Shown: one piece after another, positions 1 through 8,203 of the stretch
How positions within the stretch are numbered: the first letter of the stretch is position 1
How the letters are laid out: every line of letters starts with the position of its first letter
Source: an uncultured Acetatifactor sp.
Lineage (GTDB): Bacteria; Bacillota; Clostridia; Lachnospirales; Lachnospiraceae
Assembly: GCA_910577035.1 (NCBI GenBank)
Contig: CAJTKW010000013.1
Location: forward strand, 1 to 18,425
Direction of reading: 5' to 3'
Length of the DNA stretch: 18,425 nt
Position numbers and translations under genes: made by a program
The notes under the pieces: model-generated
The model's input: the letters and a program-made list of their open reading frames with translations, nothing else
What the model was told of the DNA's origin: nothing
The model's database searches: none

Positions 1-162
1 CTGGCGAAGCACACCCAGGCGGCGGTGAAGGTGGAGGGGACGAAGGAGTGGAGGCAGAAGACAGATATTGTGGATCCGGCGGTGGAGGAGTATGAGGCGG
101 GGAATCGGGATGGAGCCCATAAAGGCAAAAATAACGATGCCGATGACAATGGTAACCGCTGA
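1..162 (+). CDS. 3' end of an unrecognised gene (partial, doubtful)
   Basis: Reading from base 1 gives 53 residues up to a TGA at 160-162. The sequence is charged (Lys, Glu, Asp) with a purine-rich codon pattern in roughly the first 115 bases and an Asn/Asp/Gly-rich tail. I do not recognise a family. The exact antisense register is also open here and encodes a hydrophobic stretch (about bases 105-200) that resembles a membrane segment, so the coding strand is uncertain. The gene, if real, continues left of the window. Confidence is low because only a fragment is visible. Confidence 0.3.
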   Translation: MAKHTQAAVKVEGTKEWRQKTDIVDPAVEEYEAGNRDGAHKGKNNDADDNGNR

Positions 163-263
163 GGACACATAGAGCAATACGGCACTGATCCGCTTCACCT
201 CATCATACTACTTTGCGTGTCTCACCAAAATGCCAAGAGAAGCAGGAGAAGAATTAGAGAGTA

Positions 264-294
264 AGGCGGAGGGCGCTGTCTGCGTCTTCCGCCT
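264..294 (-). terminator. Possible terminator of the GH115 gene
   Basis: An imperfect hairpin: a 7-bp stem (AGGCGGA at 264-270 with TCCGCCT at 288-294), a symmetric 3x3 internal loop, then 3 more pairs (274-276 with 282-284) and a 5-base loop. Read on the minus strand it lies about 84 bases after the GH115 stop and is followed by a pyrimidine-rich stretch rather than a clean T run, so it is a weak candidate. On the plus strand no T run follows. The rest of 163-377 shows no supported gene. Confidence 0.35.
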
Positions 295-377
295 GGTTGG
301 TGTAAGGGTTGGATTCAGCAATGGGCTAACTCTGTAAAATGATGCTGTATATCAGACCTGCCTATGCCATAGGAGAA

Positions 378-3300
378 TTACACGCTCTCATGGACAGGAG
401 GAAGCTCTTCTCCCTTTGTAATGTAAATCTGTTCAAAACGCAAACAGGAAGACAGGGCTGTTATCTGTAGCAGGTGTTCCCCCTCTGCCAGAGGCAGTTC
501 ATAGACGGGAATCCATTTCCATACCTGCTCGTTGGAATATCTCCATATCCGGTGTCCTCCGTATAAAGCATCTTCGGGAATCTGTTCCCGGTCTATCCCA
601 ATGGAAAAGTGTGAGGTATCGTCGCCCCACATCAACATGCGAATCCAAATCCGGTAAAATCCTCCGGTCAGCTGCATCCGATAGCACAGAGCCGGCGCAT
701 TACCATCATCTTTCCAGTGTTGCTGCGCTTTCCGCATATAAAGGGCAATACCGGTCTCCCCATGGGCGGGACTGTTGCACCAGTGCCATTCGCCGTTTAT
801 CGTATAGGAATATGGGCTCTGCGCAAGAGCCGATGCGGTATCTATCCGTAATGCCCCCTGGGCCTCTGTAAAAATCTCCCGGCCGCTCTTAAGAATTTGG
901 CCCGGCTCCAAAGGGCTTCCATAGCAGGTTGGCGCGATGATCCGGTCTTCCATTGTCAGGCTGTCCCCGGCAGGCTGCAGGGGCAGGTAAATGACCGGCC
1001 GCGGCGGGAGATTACAGGACTCTTCCCCATAGGCAGAGCGCGCAAAGGATGTGGCATCGAAAATCCGGGGGAGCCGCTGGCTGCCGGGTTTTTCTCCCAG
1101 CTTCTTACCCAGCGAATTTGCTTTCCGTTCCTGTGTGTATATTACAAAACGCGTAAATGCAAAATATTTACTGACGGCATGGAAAGTAACGGTATGCGTT
1201 CCGGCTTCCATATAGGGAAGGTTCAGGTACATTTTGTCTACGTTATTGCGCACATTTTCTTTCCATGTGCCCCGGTATTCGTCGTTTGAATCCGTCTTTG
1301 CTGTAATAACTACTCCAGTATCTACCGAAATGCCCACGGCAATCTCTCCAATGGAGTTCAGGGAGGGAAAACGGTGGATCTCTAACAGAAAGCAGCCTCC
1401 GCGAAAAACCCGGATCGGATATTCCAGGATGCCTCCGGCGGCGCGCGCCTCCATGAGCGCGGAAGAGTCCCTGCCCAGGTTTTCGATTCTCTTCCAGCCG
1501 GTGGACTGTTTTGCGTCTGCGGCCTCCACGCAGACGCGCCCATCGTCTTCCGTGCCTGTTCGGGGAGCACCGTCACAAAGCGGCAGCAGGCAGGAGACGG
1601 GAATTCTGCGGAGTATCTGCCCCCGACCATCGGAAAGCTCCAGGTATCCGGTCTGCCTCCGGGGCGTTTCGCGCTCCCGCAGTCTGGCTGGGCATTTTTC
1701 GGAGGTATCGAATTCTGGCATCTGCAGAGACTCTGGCTGATTTGCTGGATTCTCCGGGAAATCCTCGGAGAAAGCCTGCGGGTTTGCCGCGCCCTCCGGA
1801 AACTCCCCTGAGAAAGTCTGGGGGTTCACCTCCAATAATACCCGCTCCTCCTGTCCGGGGGAAAGGGATATGTTCAGGGAAGAGGCTTTGCTGTCCGTGA
1901 ACCGCAGCCATTCCGACGCCTGCAGGGTGCAGGACAGCGCTTCTTTTCCATGGTTTTCGATTTCCAACCATTTTTCTCCGCTTTCTGTGAATATGATTTC
2001 TTCGCCGTCATTCCACAGCGTTACCGTCAGGGGATTGCCGTCCTCTTCCCCATCGTTCCGCAACGTTGCTGTCAAAGCGCCGCCCTCTTTTTCCTGTGCT
2101 TCGCTTACCGGCATCATACAGGCCGGATACATGGCAGTCCTCGGCGGCGGGAAATCCTCCGGCGTCAGGATACCATTCCATTTCCCGTTCGCCATGACAT
2201 GGTTGTAATAATAAAGCATGCTCCTGCGCGCTCTGTCAAGGCTTTTGCAGCGGTTCGTATATTCCCCGGCGGCGCCGTATTTTCCCTGCTTCATGCACAG
2301 CACGCTTCTGTCCGCGTAATAATACATCAGATTCGTAAAATATCCCGCATGGACTTTCATGGCAATCATCTGGAAAAAAGCGTCCTGCTCTTCCAGGGGA
2401 AGTTTCTTCCAGACACGGTTTACCGCATCAAAAATTTCTTCGTAACGATGAATGCGGTCTGCGGCCTCGTCCCCATAGGCGGTCTGGGAGAAAGCGTCCA
2501 TGTCCATCTGCTCTATCTTTCTGGTATTGGTGAGCTGGTCGAATTCCGCCAGGCATGCGGCCAGTTCTTTTCCATGGCTCCCACTGAAAGTGGAATCGAT
2601 CCATTTCTCCAGGAAAATTTCTTCCGTGTTGGTCAGGGCATTTTCCCTGCCTGCCTCCCAGGCCAGGGCAGCATAAAAGGTGAGCTGCTGTTCCAGGGGC
2701 TTGACCGCGCCGAAGTTCGTCACCCAGATCTTGCGGATTCCCTCTTCCCAGGCTTTCAGCAGCTCGTTCCTGGTATGGGCCAGGGGGATTGAGCAGAGGA
2801 ACAGGTAGGAGCCTCCCGGCGGCGCCCAATAGGAATTATGGTAATAAAGCCCGTTTCCGCCCTTTCGCGCCCGCTCCTTTTCTCCCGGATAGCGCCGTAC
2901 ATAGCCGTAATTGTCATTGACCCAGATCAGGGTCAGGTCCTGGGGCACCTCCAGGCCATTGTCATACAGCTCCAGGACCTCCTTGTAAGGGACGAATGTC
3001 TTCAGCGTCTCGTGGGGAAGCGTGTCCGCCAGGATTTCCTGCTGCGCCGTGATGACGTCTGTCAGGAGGGCGCATTTTGCCTCCAGGAGCTCCTTGCCGG
3101 TCTTGCCTGCCAGGGCGCTGACGGAGAAGCCGCTGTCATGGATTCCCCGCATGCCCAGGGTATAGCATACCTCGAAATCTTTGTTCTGTTCCACGCTCTC
3201 CCGCCAGTATTCTTTCAGGGCCTCCCGGTTCCTGCCGGGAATGGAGAAATCGTATTCGATGTCCGTATAGCCTTTCCTCTGAAGCCAGGGCCGCCACTCT

Positions 3301-3998
3301 CTATTGTTGCTGCGCATGAGCATGTCGCAGTGGGAGGTGCCTGCCACGATTCCCATCCGGTCAGCCAGTTCTCCGTTTTCCCGTTTTAAGTTGAATGAAT
3401 TCACATGCATGGCTGGCCAGATGTAATTCAGCTTCAGGCGCAGCAGCAGCTCGAAAATCTTTTCATAGGTCTTGACCCCGATGGTATCCTCCCCCATGTA
3501 ACGCTGCACCCAGTGCTCCAGCTCCTCCTCGTCGTTGATGAAGATGCCCCGGTATTCCACTTCCGGATGATCCGTGCGGATCAGGCCGCTCTCAAAAACC
3601 ACCTCCTGTTTCCCGTGCACCGGGACATCGGCGAAAAAGTACCAGGGCGACACGCCCAGCCACGTGCCGCAGACCTCATAGATGCCGTATACAGTCCCGC
3701 GGCGGTCGCTGCCGGCAATGAGAAGTTCGCCATCCCTTTCCTGAATCAGAAAAGCTTCTTTATATAAATTGCCGTCCTTGTCCCGTAGGAGGCTTATATC
3801 CGCTTTTCGGGCGATTTCCTCCGATATGCCCAGGGTTCCCGCCACGATACGATGGAAAGCCGCATTTTCCGGCGGGTCCATCTCGCAGTCGAGTACCCGG
3901 CGCAAATCCCGTCTCAGGTTTCCGGCTGCAATTTGTACCGCGTCCGGCTCTTTTTCTGCATATACCAGTTTCACATAATCATATCTGCCGATCCGCAT
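378..3998 (-). CDS. GH115 family alpha-glucuronidase, cytoplasmic
   Basis: A 1206-residue protein of glycoside hydrolase family 115, whose known members remove (4-O-methyl-)glucuronic acid from xylan and related glycans, including internal side groups. Family-like stretches include RGIFINDEEELEHW (150-163), KLNYIWPAMHVNSFN (189-203), GMRGIHDSG (282-290), PYKEV (337-341) and WVNDNYGYVRRYP (359-371), all in the catalytic barrel region. A helical region follows, then Ig-like and C-terminal beta domains (about 850-960 and 1080-1200). There is no signal peptide, so it should act inside the cell on imported oligosaccharides. The start is supported by an AGGAGAGGG ribosome site just upstream and by a promoter at 4094-4122. 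It is longer than many family members; part of the extra length is a low-complexity insert at about 720-790 containing a 14-residue duplication. Substrate is inferred from family only. Confidence 0.93.
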   Translation of the reverse strand: MRIGRYDYVKLVYAEKEPDAVQIAAGNLRRDLRRVLDCEMDPPENAAFHRIVAGTLGISEEIARKADISLLRDKDGNLYKEAFLIQERDGELLIAGSDRRGTVYGIYEVCGTWLGVSPWYFFADVPVHGKQEVVFESGLIRTDHPEVEYRGIFINDEEELEHWVQRYMGEDTIGVKTYEKIFELLLRLKLNYIWPAMHVNSFNLKRENGELADRMGIVAGTSHCDMLMRSNNREWRPWLQRKGYTDIEYDFSIPGRNREALKEYWRESVEQNKDFEVCYTLGMRGIHDSGFSVSALAGKTGKELLEAKCALLTDVITAQQEILADTLPHETLKTFVPYKEVLELYDNGLEVPQDLTLIWVNDNYGYVRRYPGEKERARKGGNGLYYHNSYWAPPGGSYLFLCSIPLAHTRNELLKAWEEGIRKIWVTNFGAVKPLEQQLTFYAALAWEAGRENALTNTEEIFLEKWIDSTFSGSHGKELAACLAEFDQLTNTRKIEQMDMDAFSQTAYGDEAADRIHRYEEIFDAVNRVWKKLPLEEQDAFFQMIAMKVHAGYFTNLMYYYADRSVLCMKQGKYGAAGEYTNRCKSLDRARRSMLYYYNHVMANGKWNGILTPEDFPPPRTAMYPACMMPVSEAQEKEGGALTATLRNDGEEDGNPLTVTLWNDGEEIIFTESGEKWLEIENHGKEALSCTLQASEWLRFTDSKASSLNISLSPGQEERVLLEVNPQTFSGEFPEGAANPQAFSEDFPENPANQPESLQMPEFDTSEKCPARLRERETPRRQTGYLELSDGRGQILRRIPVSCLLPLCDGAPRTGTEDDGRVCVEAADAKQSTGWKRIENLGRDSSALMEARAAGGILEYPIRVFRGGCFLLEIHRFPSLNSIGEIAVGISVDTGVVITAKTDSNDEYRGTWKENVRNNVDKMYLNLPYMEAGTHTVTFHAVSKYFAFTRFVIYTQERKANSLGKKLGEKPGSQRLPRIFDATSFARSAYGEESCNLPPRPVIYLPLQPAGDSLTMEDRIIAPTCYGSPLEPGQILKSGREIFTEAQGALRIDTASALAQSPYSYTINGEWHWCNSPAHGETGIALYMRKAQQHWKDDGNAPALCYRMQLTGGFYRIWIRMLMWGDDTSHFSIGIDREQIPEDALYGGHRIWRYSNEQVWKWIPVYELPLAEGEHLLQITALSSCLRFEQIYITKGEELPPVHESV
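1743..1826 (-). repeat. Imperfect 42-bp tandem duplication inside the GH115 gene
   Basis: Two adjacent 42-bp units in frame encode residues 725-738 (NPQTFSGEFPEGAA) and 739-752 (NPQAFSEDFPENPA), 9 of 14 residues identical and 31 of 42 bases identical by my count. The unit keeps the reading frame and sits in a Pro/Glu/Asn-rich linker between beta-type domains, continuing into a charged Arg/Glu-rich stretch. It looks like an in-frame slippage duplication that has since drifted. Confidence 0.8.
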
Positions 3999-4024
3999 TT
4001 TCCCTCTCCTCTCAGATGCCCTTC

Positions 4025-4046
4025 GGAGCCGTTTGGCGCGGGCTCC
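4025..4046 (-). promoter_or_regulatory. Hairpin in the GH115 5' leader
   Basis: A perfect 6-bp inverted repeat, GGAGCC (4025-4030) and GGCTCC (4041-4046), with a 10-base loop, lies in the roughly 90-base leader between the proposed transcription start and the GH115 start codon. It could be a modest RNA hairpin; there is no T run after it and no riboswitch class that I recognise. Confidence 0.3.
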
Positions 4047-4093
4047 TTTATCCGGTCTGCAGAGACTGCCGGCAATGGGCGTCTCCTGAATAG

Positions 4094-4122
4094 AGTATAT
4101 AGGGGATGTCCTGCGGGGTCAA
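4094..4122 (-). promoter_or_regulatory. Sigma-A type promoter for GH115
   Basis: On the minus strand, TTGACC (4117-4122) is followed after exactly 17 bases by TATACT (4094-4099). Both boxes match the consensus at five of six positions. Transcription would start near 4087, giving a leader of about 90 bases before the ATG at 3998. This places GH115 under its own control, separate from the divergent UvrA-like unit. Confidence 0.7.
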
Positions 4123-4178
4123 GAAACAAAACAGAAAAAAGAGCAGTGTAAAATTTGTCCTTTTAAAAAAGCAGGATA

Positions 4179-4191
4179 TGGCCTAGGGCCA
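4179..4191. promoter_or_regulatory. Small palindrome in the divergent intergenic region
   Basis: TGGCC-TAG-GGCCA is a perfect 5-bp inverted repeat with a 3-base centre, lying between the minus-strand GH115 promoter and the plus-strand UvrA-like promoter. It could be a protein-binding site, but a short palindrome of this size can occur by chance. Apart from the two promoters and the leader hairpin, I see nothing else in 3999-4324. Confidence 0.2.
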
Positions 4192-4263
4192 TTCTTCATC
4201 CGATTTAGATTATGGTACTGTCAGATGATGAAAAAAGTATAGCACATATCCGGCGGAATAGGG

Positions 4264-4269
4264 TATAAT
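4264..4269 (+). promoter_or_regulatory. -10 box for the UvrA-like/hydrolase unit
   Basis: A perfect TATAAT lies 55 bases before the ATG at 4325. No good -35 is found at 16-18 bases upstream and there is no TG extension, so this could be a weak or activator-dependent promoter, or a chance match in an AT-rich stretch. Confidence 0.4.
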
Positions 4270-4324
4270 TTCATTATTCACGGCATGATACGTCTAAAAC
4301 AAAAAGCAAAGGGTTCAAAGGAAA

Positions 4325-6838
4325 ATGAAGGAAGCAGATAAAGCACCGAAAGACGGATATATTCATATTACAAATGCGCGCATTCACAATCTGAAAGGAA
4401 TCGACGTATCCATCCCAAAGCACCGGCTCACGGTAATCACCGGTGTCTCCGGCAGCGGGAAATCAAGTCTTGCTTTCGACACGCTCTACGAGGAAGGCAA
4501 ACGTCGTTACCTGATGTTTTCCGATACGCAGTTTATGATCGACGCTGTGCCGGGTTTTGACTCCATCACCGGGCTGTCGCCCACCGTGGCGGTGGAACAG
4601 CGCATTATCCGGCAGTCCAATCCCCGCAGTACTGTGGGCACCCGCGTTAAAATCAGCCATATGCTGGCAGCTCTTTTTGCCAACTACGGGGAACGGGACC
4701 CGGCGTATGACGACGGGCTGCCCCTCGATGTTTCCATGTTCCAGCGGGGCGCTGCGAAAGGGATGTGCGTGAAATGTCTGGGCAAGGGTATCATTCATTC
4801 CATTGATGAAACAGAGATGTTTGCCCACCGGGAGCAGTTGATCTGCGACATTGCCTGCGGGCTTGGACGGCGCAGCGACACGAAGCGTATGGTGTCTGAA
4901 TTTTGTACACGGTATGGCTTTGACCTCTGGAACAGCAGGGTGGGGGATTTATCTCCGGAACAGCTCATGCTGTTAAAATATGGGGACCACGGGCAGTCCA
5001 AATTTCCGGGGATTATTCCCTGGATCACCATGCTGGTAAACGGCGCGCTTTCCACCTCGGGCCGGCTGGCGCACATACTGACGGACGAGGGCATGATGGA
5101 CAGGCGCGTCTGCCCCAAATGCCTTGGCACAGGATTGGGCGAACAGGCGGCGCACACCACCTTTCACGGAAAGACAATCACCGAGCTGGAAAATATGTAT
5201 ATCCGGGATCTGTACGATTTTTTTGCGGCCTGGGATGATGATGGGAATCCGCTGCTTGGCGGGCTGCGCGCAAAACTTTCCTGCATGATTGAGGTGGGCC
5301 TGTTTCACCTGGCGCTTTCACGCCCGCTTCCCACGCTCTCCGGCGGCGAGATCCAGCGGCTGTTTCTTGCGTCATATATCATCACGGAGATGGACTCGAT
5401 CATCTTTGTCTTTGACGAGCCCACCATCGGTTTGCATGAAACGGAAAAGGAAAATTTGATTCGCATTATCAGACGTCTTGTAGATAACGGAAACACGGTG
5501 GTGGCGGTGGAGCACGATAAAAATTTCATGTGCGCGGCAGATTATATTATTGATATTGGGCCGGAGGCGGGGATCCGCGGCGGCATGAAGATTTACGAGG
5601 GCGGCTTTCCGGAATTTTTGAAATGCCGGGATTCCCGCACCGCTCCTTATCTGGCGAAGGAAAAAGGCTTTCCGGTAAAAACCGTTTTCCGGCCCACCGG
5701 TAAAAGAGAACTGACCCTGTCCCATGCAAATATTCACAACCTGAGGGATGTGACCGTGCATTTGCCGCTGGGTATTATGGTGGGAGTTGCCGGAGTCTCC
5801 GGCAGCGGCAAATCCAGTCTGATCTCGGACTCTCTTGTGCCGAAACTGAAAGAAGTTCTGAGATCAAAATGTGTCACGGGAGAGGAGGACAGGGAGCGGG
5901 GCAGCGGGAAAGAGGAAGCGGCTTCCGATACCGCTTTTCCGGATCAAGAGACGGCGTATCCTTCCGGTTCGGCTCTGTCGGCGTCCCACAGCGGGTCTTG
6001 CCGGCATCTTCCGGTCAGTCTTGCCGGCAGCGAGTTCCTGCGCCGCTGCTATGTCATTGACCAGCGCCCCATCGGCCGCAGCCGCACCTCCTGCCCGGCC
6101 ACCTACACCGGAATGTTTGACCGCATCCGCACCATGTTTGCCGGGACGGAAACGGCCCGGGAGAGGGGCTGGATGGCGGGGATGTTTTCTGTCAACAGCA
6201 CAGGCGGCTGTCCCCGCTGCAAGGGCGACGGGGTTATCCATTATCATGTGGGCTTTGGCAATTTCATTGACATTACCTGCGACAGCTGCGGAGGCTCCGG
6301 CTATGTGCCGGAGGTAATGGATGTGCTTCTGGACGGGAAAAACATCCGCCAGGTCCTGGAGATGAGCGTGGACGAAGCCAGGGACTTTTTCGACCGCAAG
6401 GATGAGAATATCTGCCGCCTGCTGGACATTCTGCAGCGGGTGGGCATGGGCTACATCCGGCTGGGCCAGGCGACACCCACCATTTCCGGCGGGGAGAGCC
6501 AACGGATTAAGCTGGCAAAGGAGCTGGCAAAAGGAAAGAATACAAAGGATGCGCTCTACATCCTGGACGAGCCCACCACCGGGCTTTCCTTTTCCGACAG
6601 CGAGCGGCTGCTGCAGCTGTTGGACGAGCTGGTACGGCAGGGGGCGTCGGTACTGGTTACAGAGCATGATCCGTATATCCTTTCCAACTGCGATTATCTG
6701 ATTGAGATGGGTCCTGGAGGCGGTACGGACGGCGGCAGTGTGATTGCGCAGGGAACCCCGGCCCAGCTTCGTGATAATCCGGATTCCATTATCGGGAAAT
6801 ATTTGTACGCGCCGGGAAAGGAAGGAGGATTGCCATGA
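4325..6838 (+). CDS. UvrA-like double ABC ATPase lacking the UvrB-binding domain
   Basis: An 837-residue UvrA paralogue with two ATPase cassettes. Walker A motifs GVSGSGKS are at 40-47 and 490-497, signature motifs LSGGE and ISGGESQ at 338 and 720, Walker B with DEP at 361-366 and 744-750, and switch-type EHD at 396-398 and 780-782. Zinc-type pairs are C148/C151 with C263/C266, and C629/C632 with C652/C655. QRPIGRSRTSCPATYTG (580-596) matches the UvrA core. Canonical UvrA is about 940 residues; here the chain jumps from the NPRSTVGT region (99-106) to the first zinc pair within about 45 residues, so the UvrB-binding region is missing. A hydrophilic insert (about 516-567) follows the second Walker A. 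Such short paralogues (for example Deinococcus UvrA2, Streptomyces DrrC) are linked to tolerance of DNA-binding drugs rather than standard excision repair; that role is inference here. The AGG ribosome site is unusually close to the ATG. It overlaps the next gene by ATGA. Confidence 0.9.
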   Translation: MKEADKAPKDGYIHITNARIHNLKGIDVSIPKHRLTVITGVSGSGKSSLAFDTLYEEGKRRYLMFSDTQFMIDAVPGFDSITGLSPTVAVEQRIIRQSNPRSTVGTRVKISHMLAALFANYGERDPAYDDGLPLDVSMFQRGAAKGMCVKCLGKGIIHSIDETEMFAHREQLICDIACGLGRRSDTKRMVSEFCTRYGFDLWNSRVGDLSPEQLMLLKYGDHGQSKFPGIIPWITMLVNGALSTSGRLAHILTDEGMMDRRVCPKCLGTGLGEQAAHTTFHGKTITELENMYIRDLYDFFAAWDDDGNPLLGGLRAKLSCMIEVGLFHLALSRPLPTLSGGEIQRLFLASYIITEMDSIIFVFDEPTIGLHETEKENLIRIIRRLVDNGNTVVAVEHDKNFMCAADYIIDIGPEAGIRGGMKIYEGGFPEFLKCRDSRTAPYLAKEKGFPVKTVFRPTGKRELTLSHANIHNLRDVTVHLPLGIMVGVAGVSGSGKSSLISDSLVPKLKEVLRSKCVTGEEDRERGSGKEEAASDTAFPDQETAYPSGSALSASHSGSCRHLPVSLAGSEFLRRCYVIDQRPIGRSRTSCPATYTGMFDRIRTMFAGTETARERGWMAGMFSVNSTGGCPRCKGDGVIHYHVGFGNFIDITCDSCGGSGYVPEVMDVLLDGKNIRQVLEMSVDEARDFFDRKDENICRLLDILQRVGMGYIRLGQATPTISGGESQRIKLAKELAKGKNTKDALYILDEPTTGLSFSDSERLLQLLDELVRQGASVLVTEHDPYILSNCDYLIEMGPGGGTDGGSVIAQGTPAQLRDNPDSIIGKYLYAPGKEGGLP

Positions 6839-7761
6839 CGTTATCAGAAGAAATCAGCGGATTCATTCATCAGAAACATTACCGCAAAATCAACAGTGTC
6901 CTGTTCTGGCAGGACGGCGAAATCCTGGCTGAAAATTACTATAACGGCTATACGGAGCAGAGCCGGAATGTGCTGAACTCCGTGGTCAAAAGCATCCTTT
7001 CCCTGGCTGCCGGAGTTGCGCTTGACCGTGGCTTGCTGCCTGGTCTGGACGTGGCGGCGGCTGATTATATTCCCGTGCTGGGGGAAGGCCGGGATCCCCT
7101 TCACCCTCTTATTACCCTGCGGCATCTGCTGACAATGACCTCCGGCATCTACTGGAACGGCGGCATCCATTATCACTGTCCGATGATGGAGCAGCTGCGG
7201 CGCAGCAGGGACTGGCTCTCCCATATTGCCGATTGCGCAGTCGCGGATCTGCCGGGGGTGCGCCATAACTATAAGGAATTTGATGTGATCCTCCTCACCG
7301 CAGTGCTGGAGGCAGTCTGCGGCGATTTGTACGATTTTATTGACAGGGAAATATATGCTCCGCTGGGCATCTGCAGCAGGAGATGGTATAAAAGCCCCTG
7401 TGGCATCTACTACAGTGTGGGCGGCGGCAGGGAAGAGGATCAGCTTCCGGCTGCCCTTACCGCGAGGGAAATGCTGCAGCTTGGCCGACTTTGCCTGGAG
7501 GGCGGAAGATATGAGGGACGGCGTATCGTTTCCGAAGGCTATCTACGGGAAGCGCTTACTCCTTCTGCCGCAGATTCGGGTTACGGGTTTCTGTTCTGGC
7601 TGGGGGAAGGATGGTATGCCTGCCGGGGCTATGGCGGCCAACGGATTCATGTTTTCCCGGAAAAGAGGTTGATTGCCGTTATGCAGGCTGCGCCCTCGTC
7701 CCGTGGGATGGCGTATGACGATGTGATATGGTATGGGGAAAATGTTCTCTGCGGCCCCTGA
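6835..7761 (+). CDS. Beta-lactamase-fold serine hydrolase (class C / EstB type), cytoplasmic
   Basis: A 308-residue member of the serine beta-lactamase-like superfamily (class C beta-lactamase, DD-peptidase and esterase relatives). The nucleophile motif SxxK is S49-V-V-K52, followed by a helix typical of the family; LRHLLTMTSGI (95-105) is a characteristic stretch; GYGGQ (265-269) takes the place of the third KTG/HxG motif. The second motif, normally YxN, appears as Y146-K-E. No signal peptide or membrane segment is seen, so it is not a periplasm-type or secreted lactamase. The ATG overlaps the UvrA-like stop (ATGA) with GAAGGAGG just upstream, indicating translational coupling. It may be an esterase or amidase acting on a small molecule; the substrate is unknown. 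Confidence 0.88.
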   Translation: MTLSEEISGFIHQKHYRKINSVLFWQDGEILAENYYNGYTEQSRNVLNSVVKSILSLAAGVALDRGLLPGLDVAAADYIPVLGEGRDPLHPLITLRHLLTMTSGIYWNGGIHYHCPMMEQLRRSRDWLSHIADCAVADLPGVRHNYKEFDVILLTAVLEAVCGDLYDFIDREIYAPLGICSRRWYKSPCGIYYSVGGGREEDQLPAALTAREMLQLGRLCLEGGRYEGRRIVSEGYLREALTPSAADSGYGFLFWLGEGWYACRGYGGQRIHVFPEKRLIAVMQAAPSSRGMAYDDVIWYGENVLCGP

Positions 7762-7820
7762 ACGAGGGAGGATAATAAAGGGCTTATATTGTTTCCGAGG
7801 ACTCTTTTGCCGGAACGGTA

Positions 7821-7892
7821 AATGGGAGATATGATGGCAGGGAAAGGTATCACTGGCTGGACAGAGAACTGCGCGGCCGTTTTCAGGGAAGA
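7821..7892 (+). pseudogene. Possible remnant of a YhcC-type radical SAM gene (N-terminus only)
   Basis: The frame starting at 7821 encodes NGRYDGRERYHWLDRELRGR and continues RFQGR. From memory this resembles the beginning of TIGR01212/YhcC-family radical SAM proteins, which start with a similar Arg/Tyr/Trp-Leu-Asp pattern ending in a RFG-like stretch just before the Cys-containing core. No start codon is in frame at the right place and the similarity stops at about 7892, inside the 3' end of the opposing phosphatase gene. The match is short and recalled, not computed, so it may be chance. Confidence 0.25.
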
Positions 7893-8203
7893 TATTCGCA
7901 GACAAGGCTTTTCAGCAGCTCCTGTAATTCCGGGTCCATGAAGCCATACTCATCCTTAATGTAGAGACAGACCACCCTTTTGACGGAAATAATATCGGGG
8001 TATTTTTCCGTTATTCTCCGCAGGTGCTTTTTCTCCATACAGAAAATCAGGTCAGCCCATCCCAGCAGTCCGGGGGTGACCTTGACGCGGGAGTTTTGTT
8101 CGGTTCCCGCAGAGCGTGCCCTGTGCCCGTGATAACCGTCAAATAGCTTTTCCGCGGTCAGGCTGCGCCGTTTATTCTGGCTGCATAAAAATAATAGGTT
8201 CAT
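7883..8203 (-). CDS. COG4551-type small low-molecular-weight tyrosine phosphatase-like protein
   Basis: A complete 106-residue protein matching the short, uncharacterised tyrosine-phosphatase-like family COG4551. It begins MNLLFLCSQNKRRS, giving the phosphate-binding CX5R loop C7 to R13 followed by S14. SAGT (31-34), WADLIFCMEKKH (49-60), KRVVCL (75-80) and DEYGFMDPEL (84-93) follow the family pattern, the last carrying the acidic residues expected near the active site. It is shorter than classic LMW phosphatases (about 150 residues), as usual for this family. The start is fixed by length; a weak GGTGATGA lies just upstream. It is transcribed against both neighbours, so it is probably a single-gene unit. 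Substrate is unknown. Confidence 0.88.
   Translation of the reverse strand: MNLLFLCSQNKRRSLTAEKLFDGYHGHRARSAGTEQNSRVKVTPGLLGWADLIFCMEKKHLRRITEKYPDIISVKRVVCLYIKDEYGFMDPELQELLKSLVCEYLP

Noticed and set aside
1950..2792. Plus-strand open frame of 280 codons opposite GH115
   Set aside because: Antisense to GH115 coding sequence; no domain pattern and no plausible start signal.
5864..6667. Minus-strand open frame of 267 codons opposite the UvrA-like gene
   Set aside because: It covers the conserved zinc and signature region of the UvrA-like protein on the other strand and has no motif of its own.
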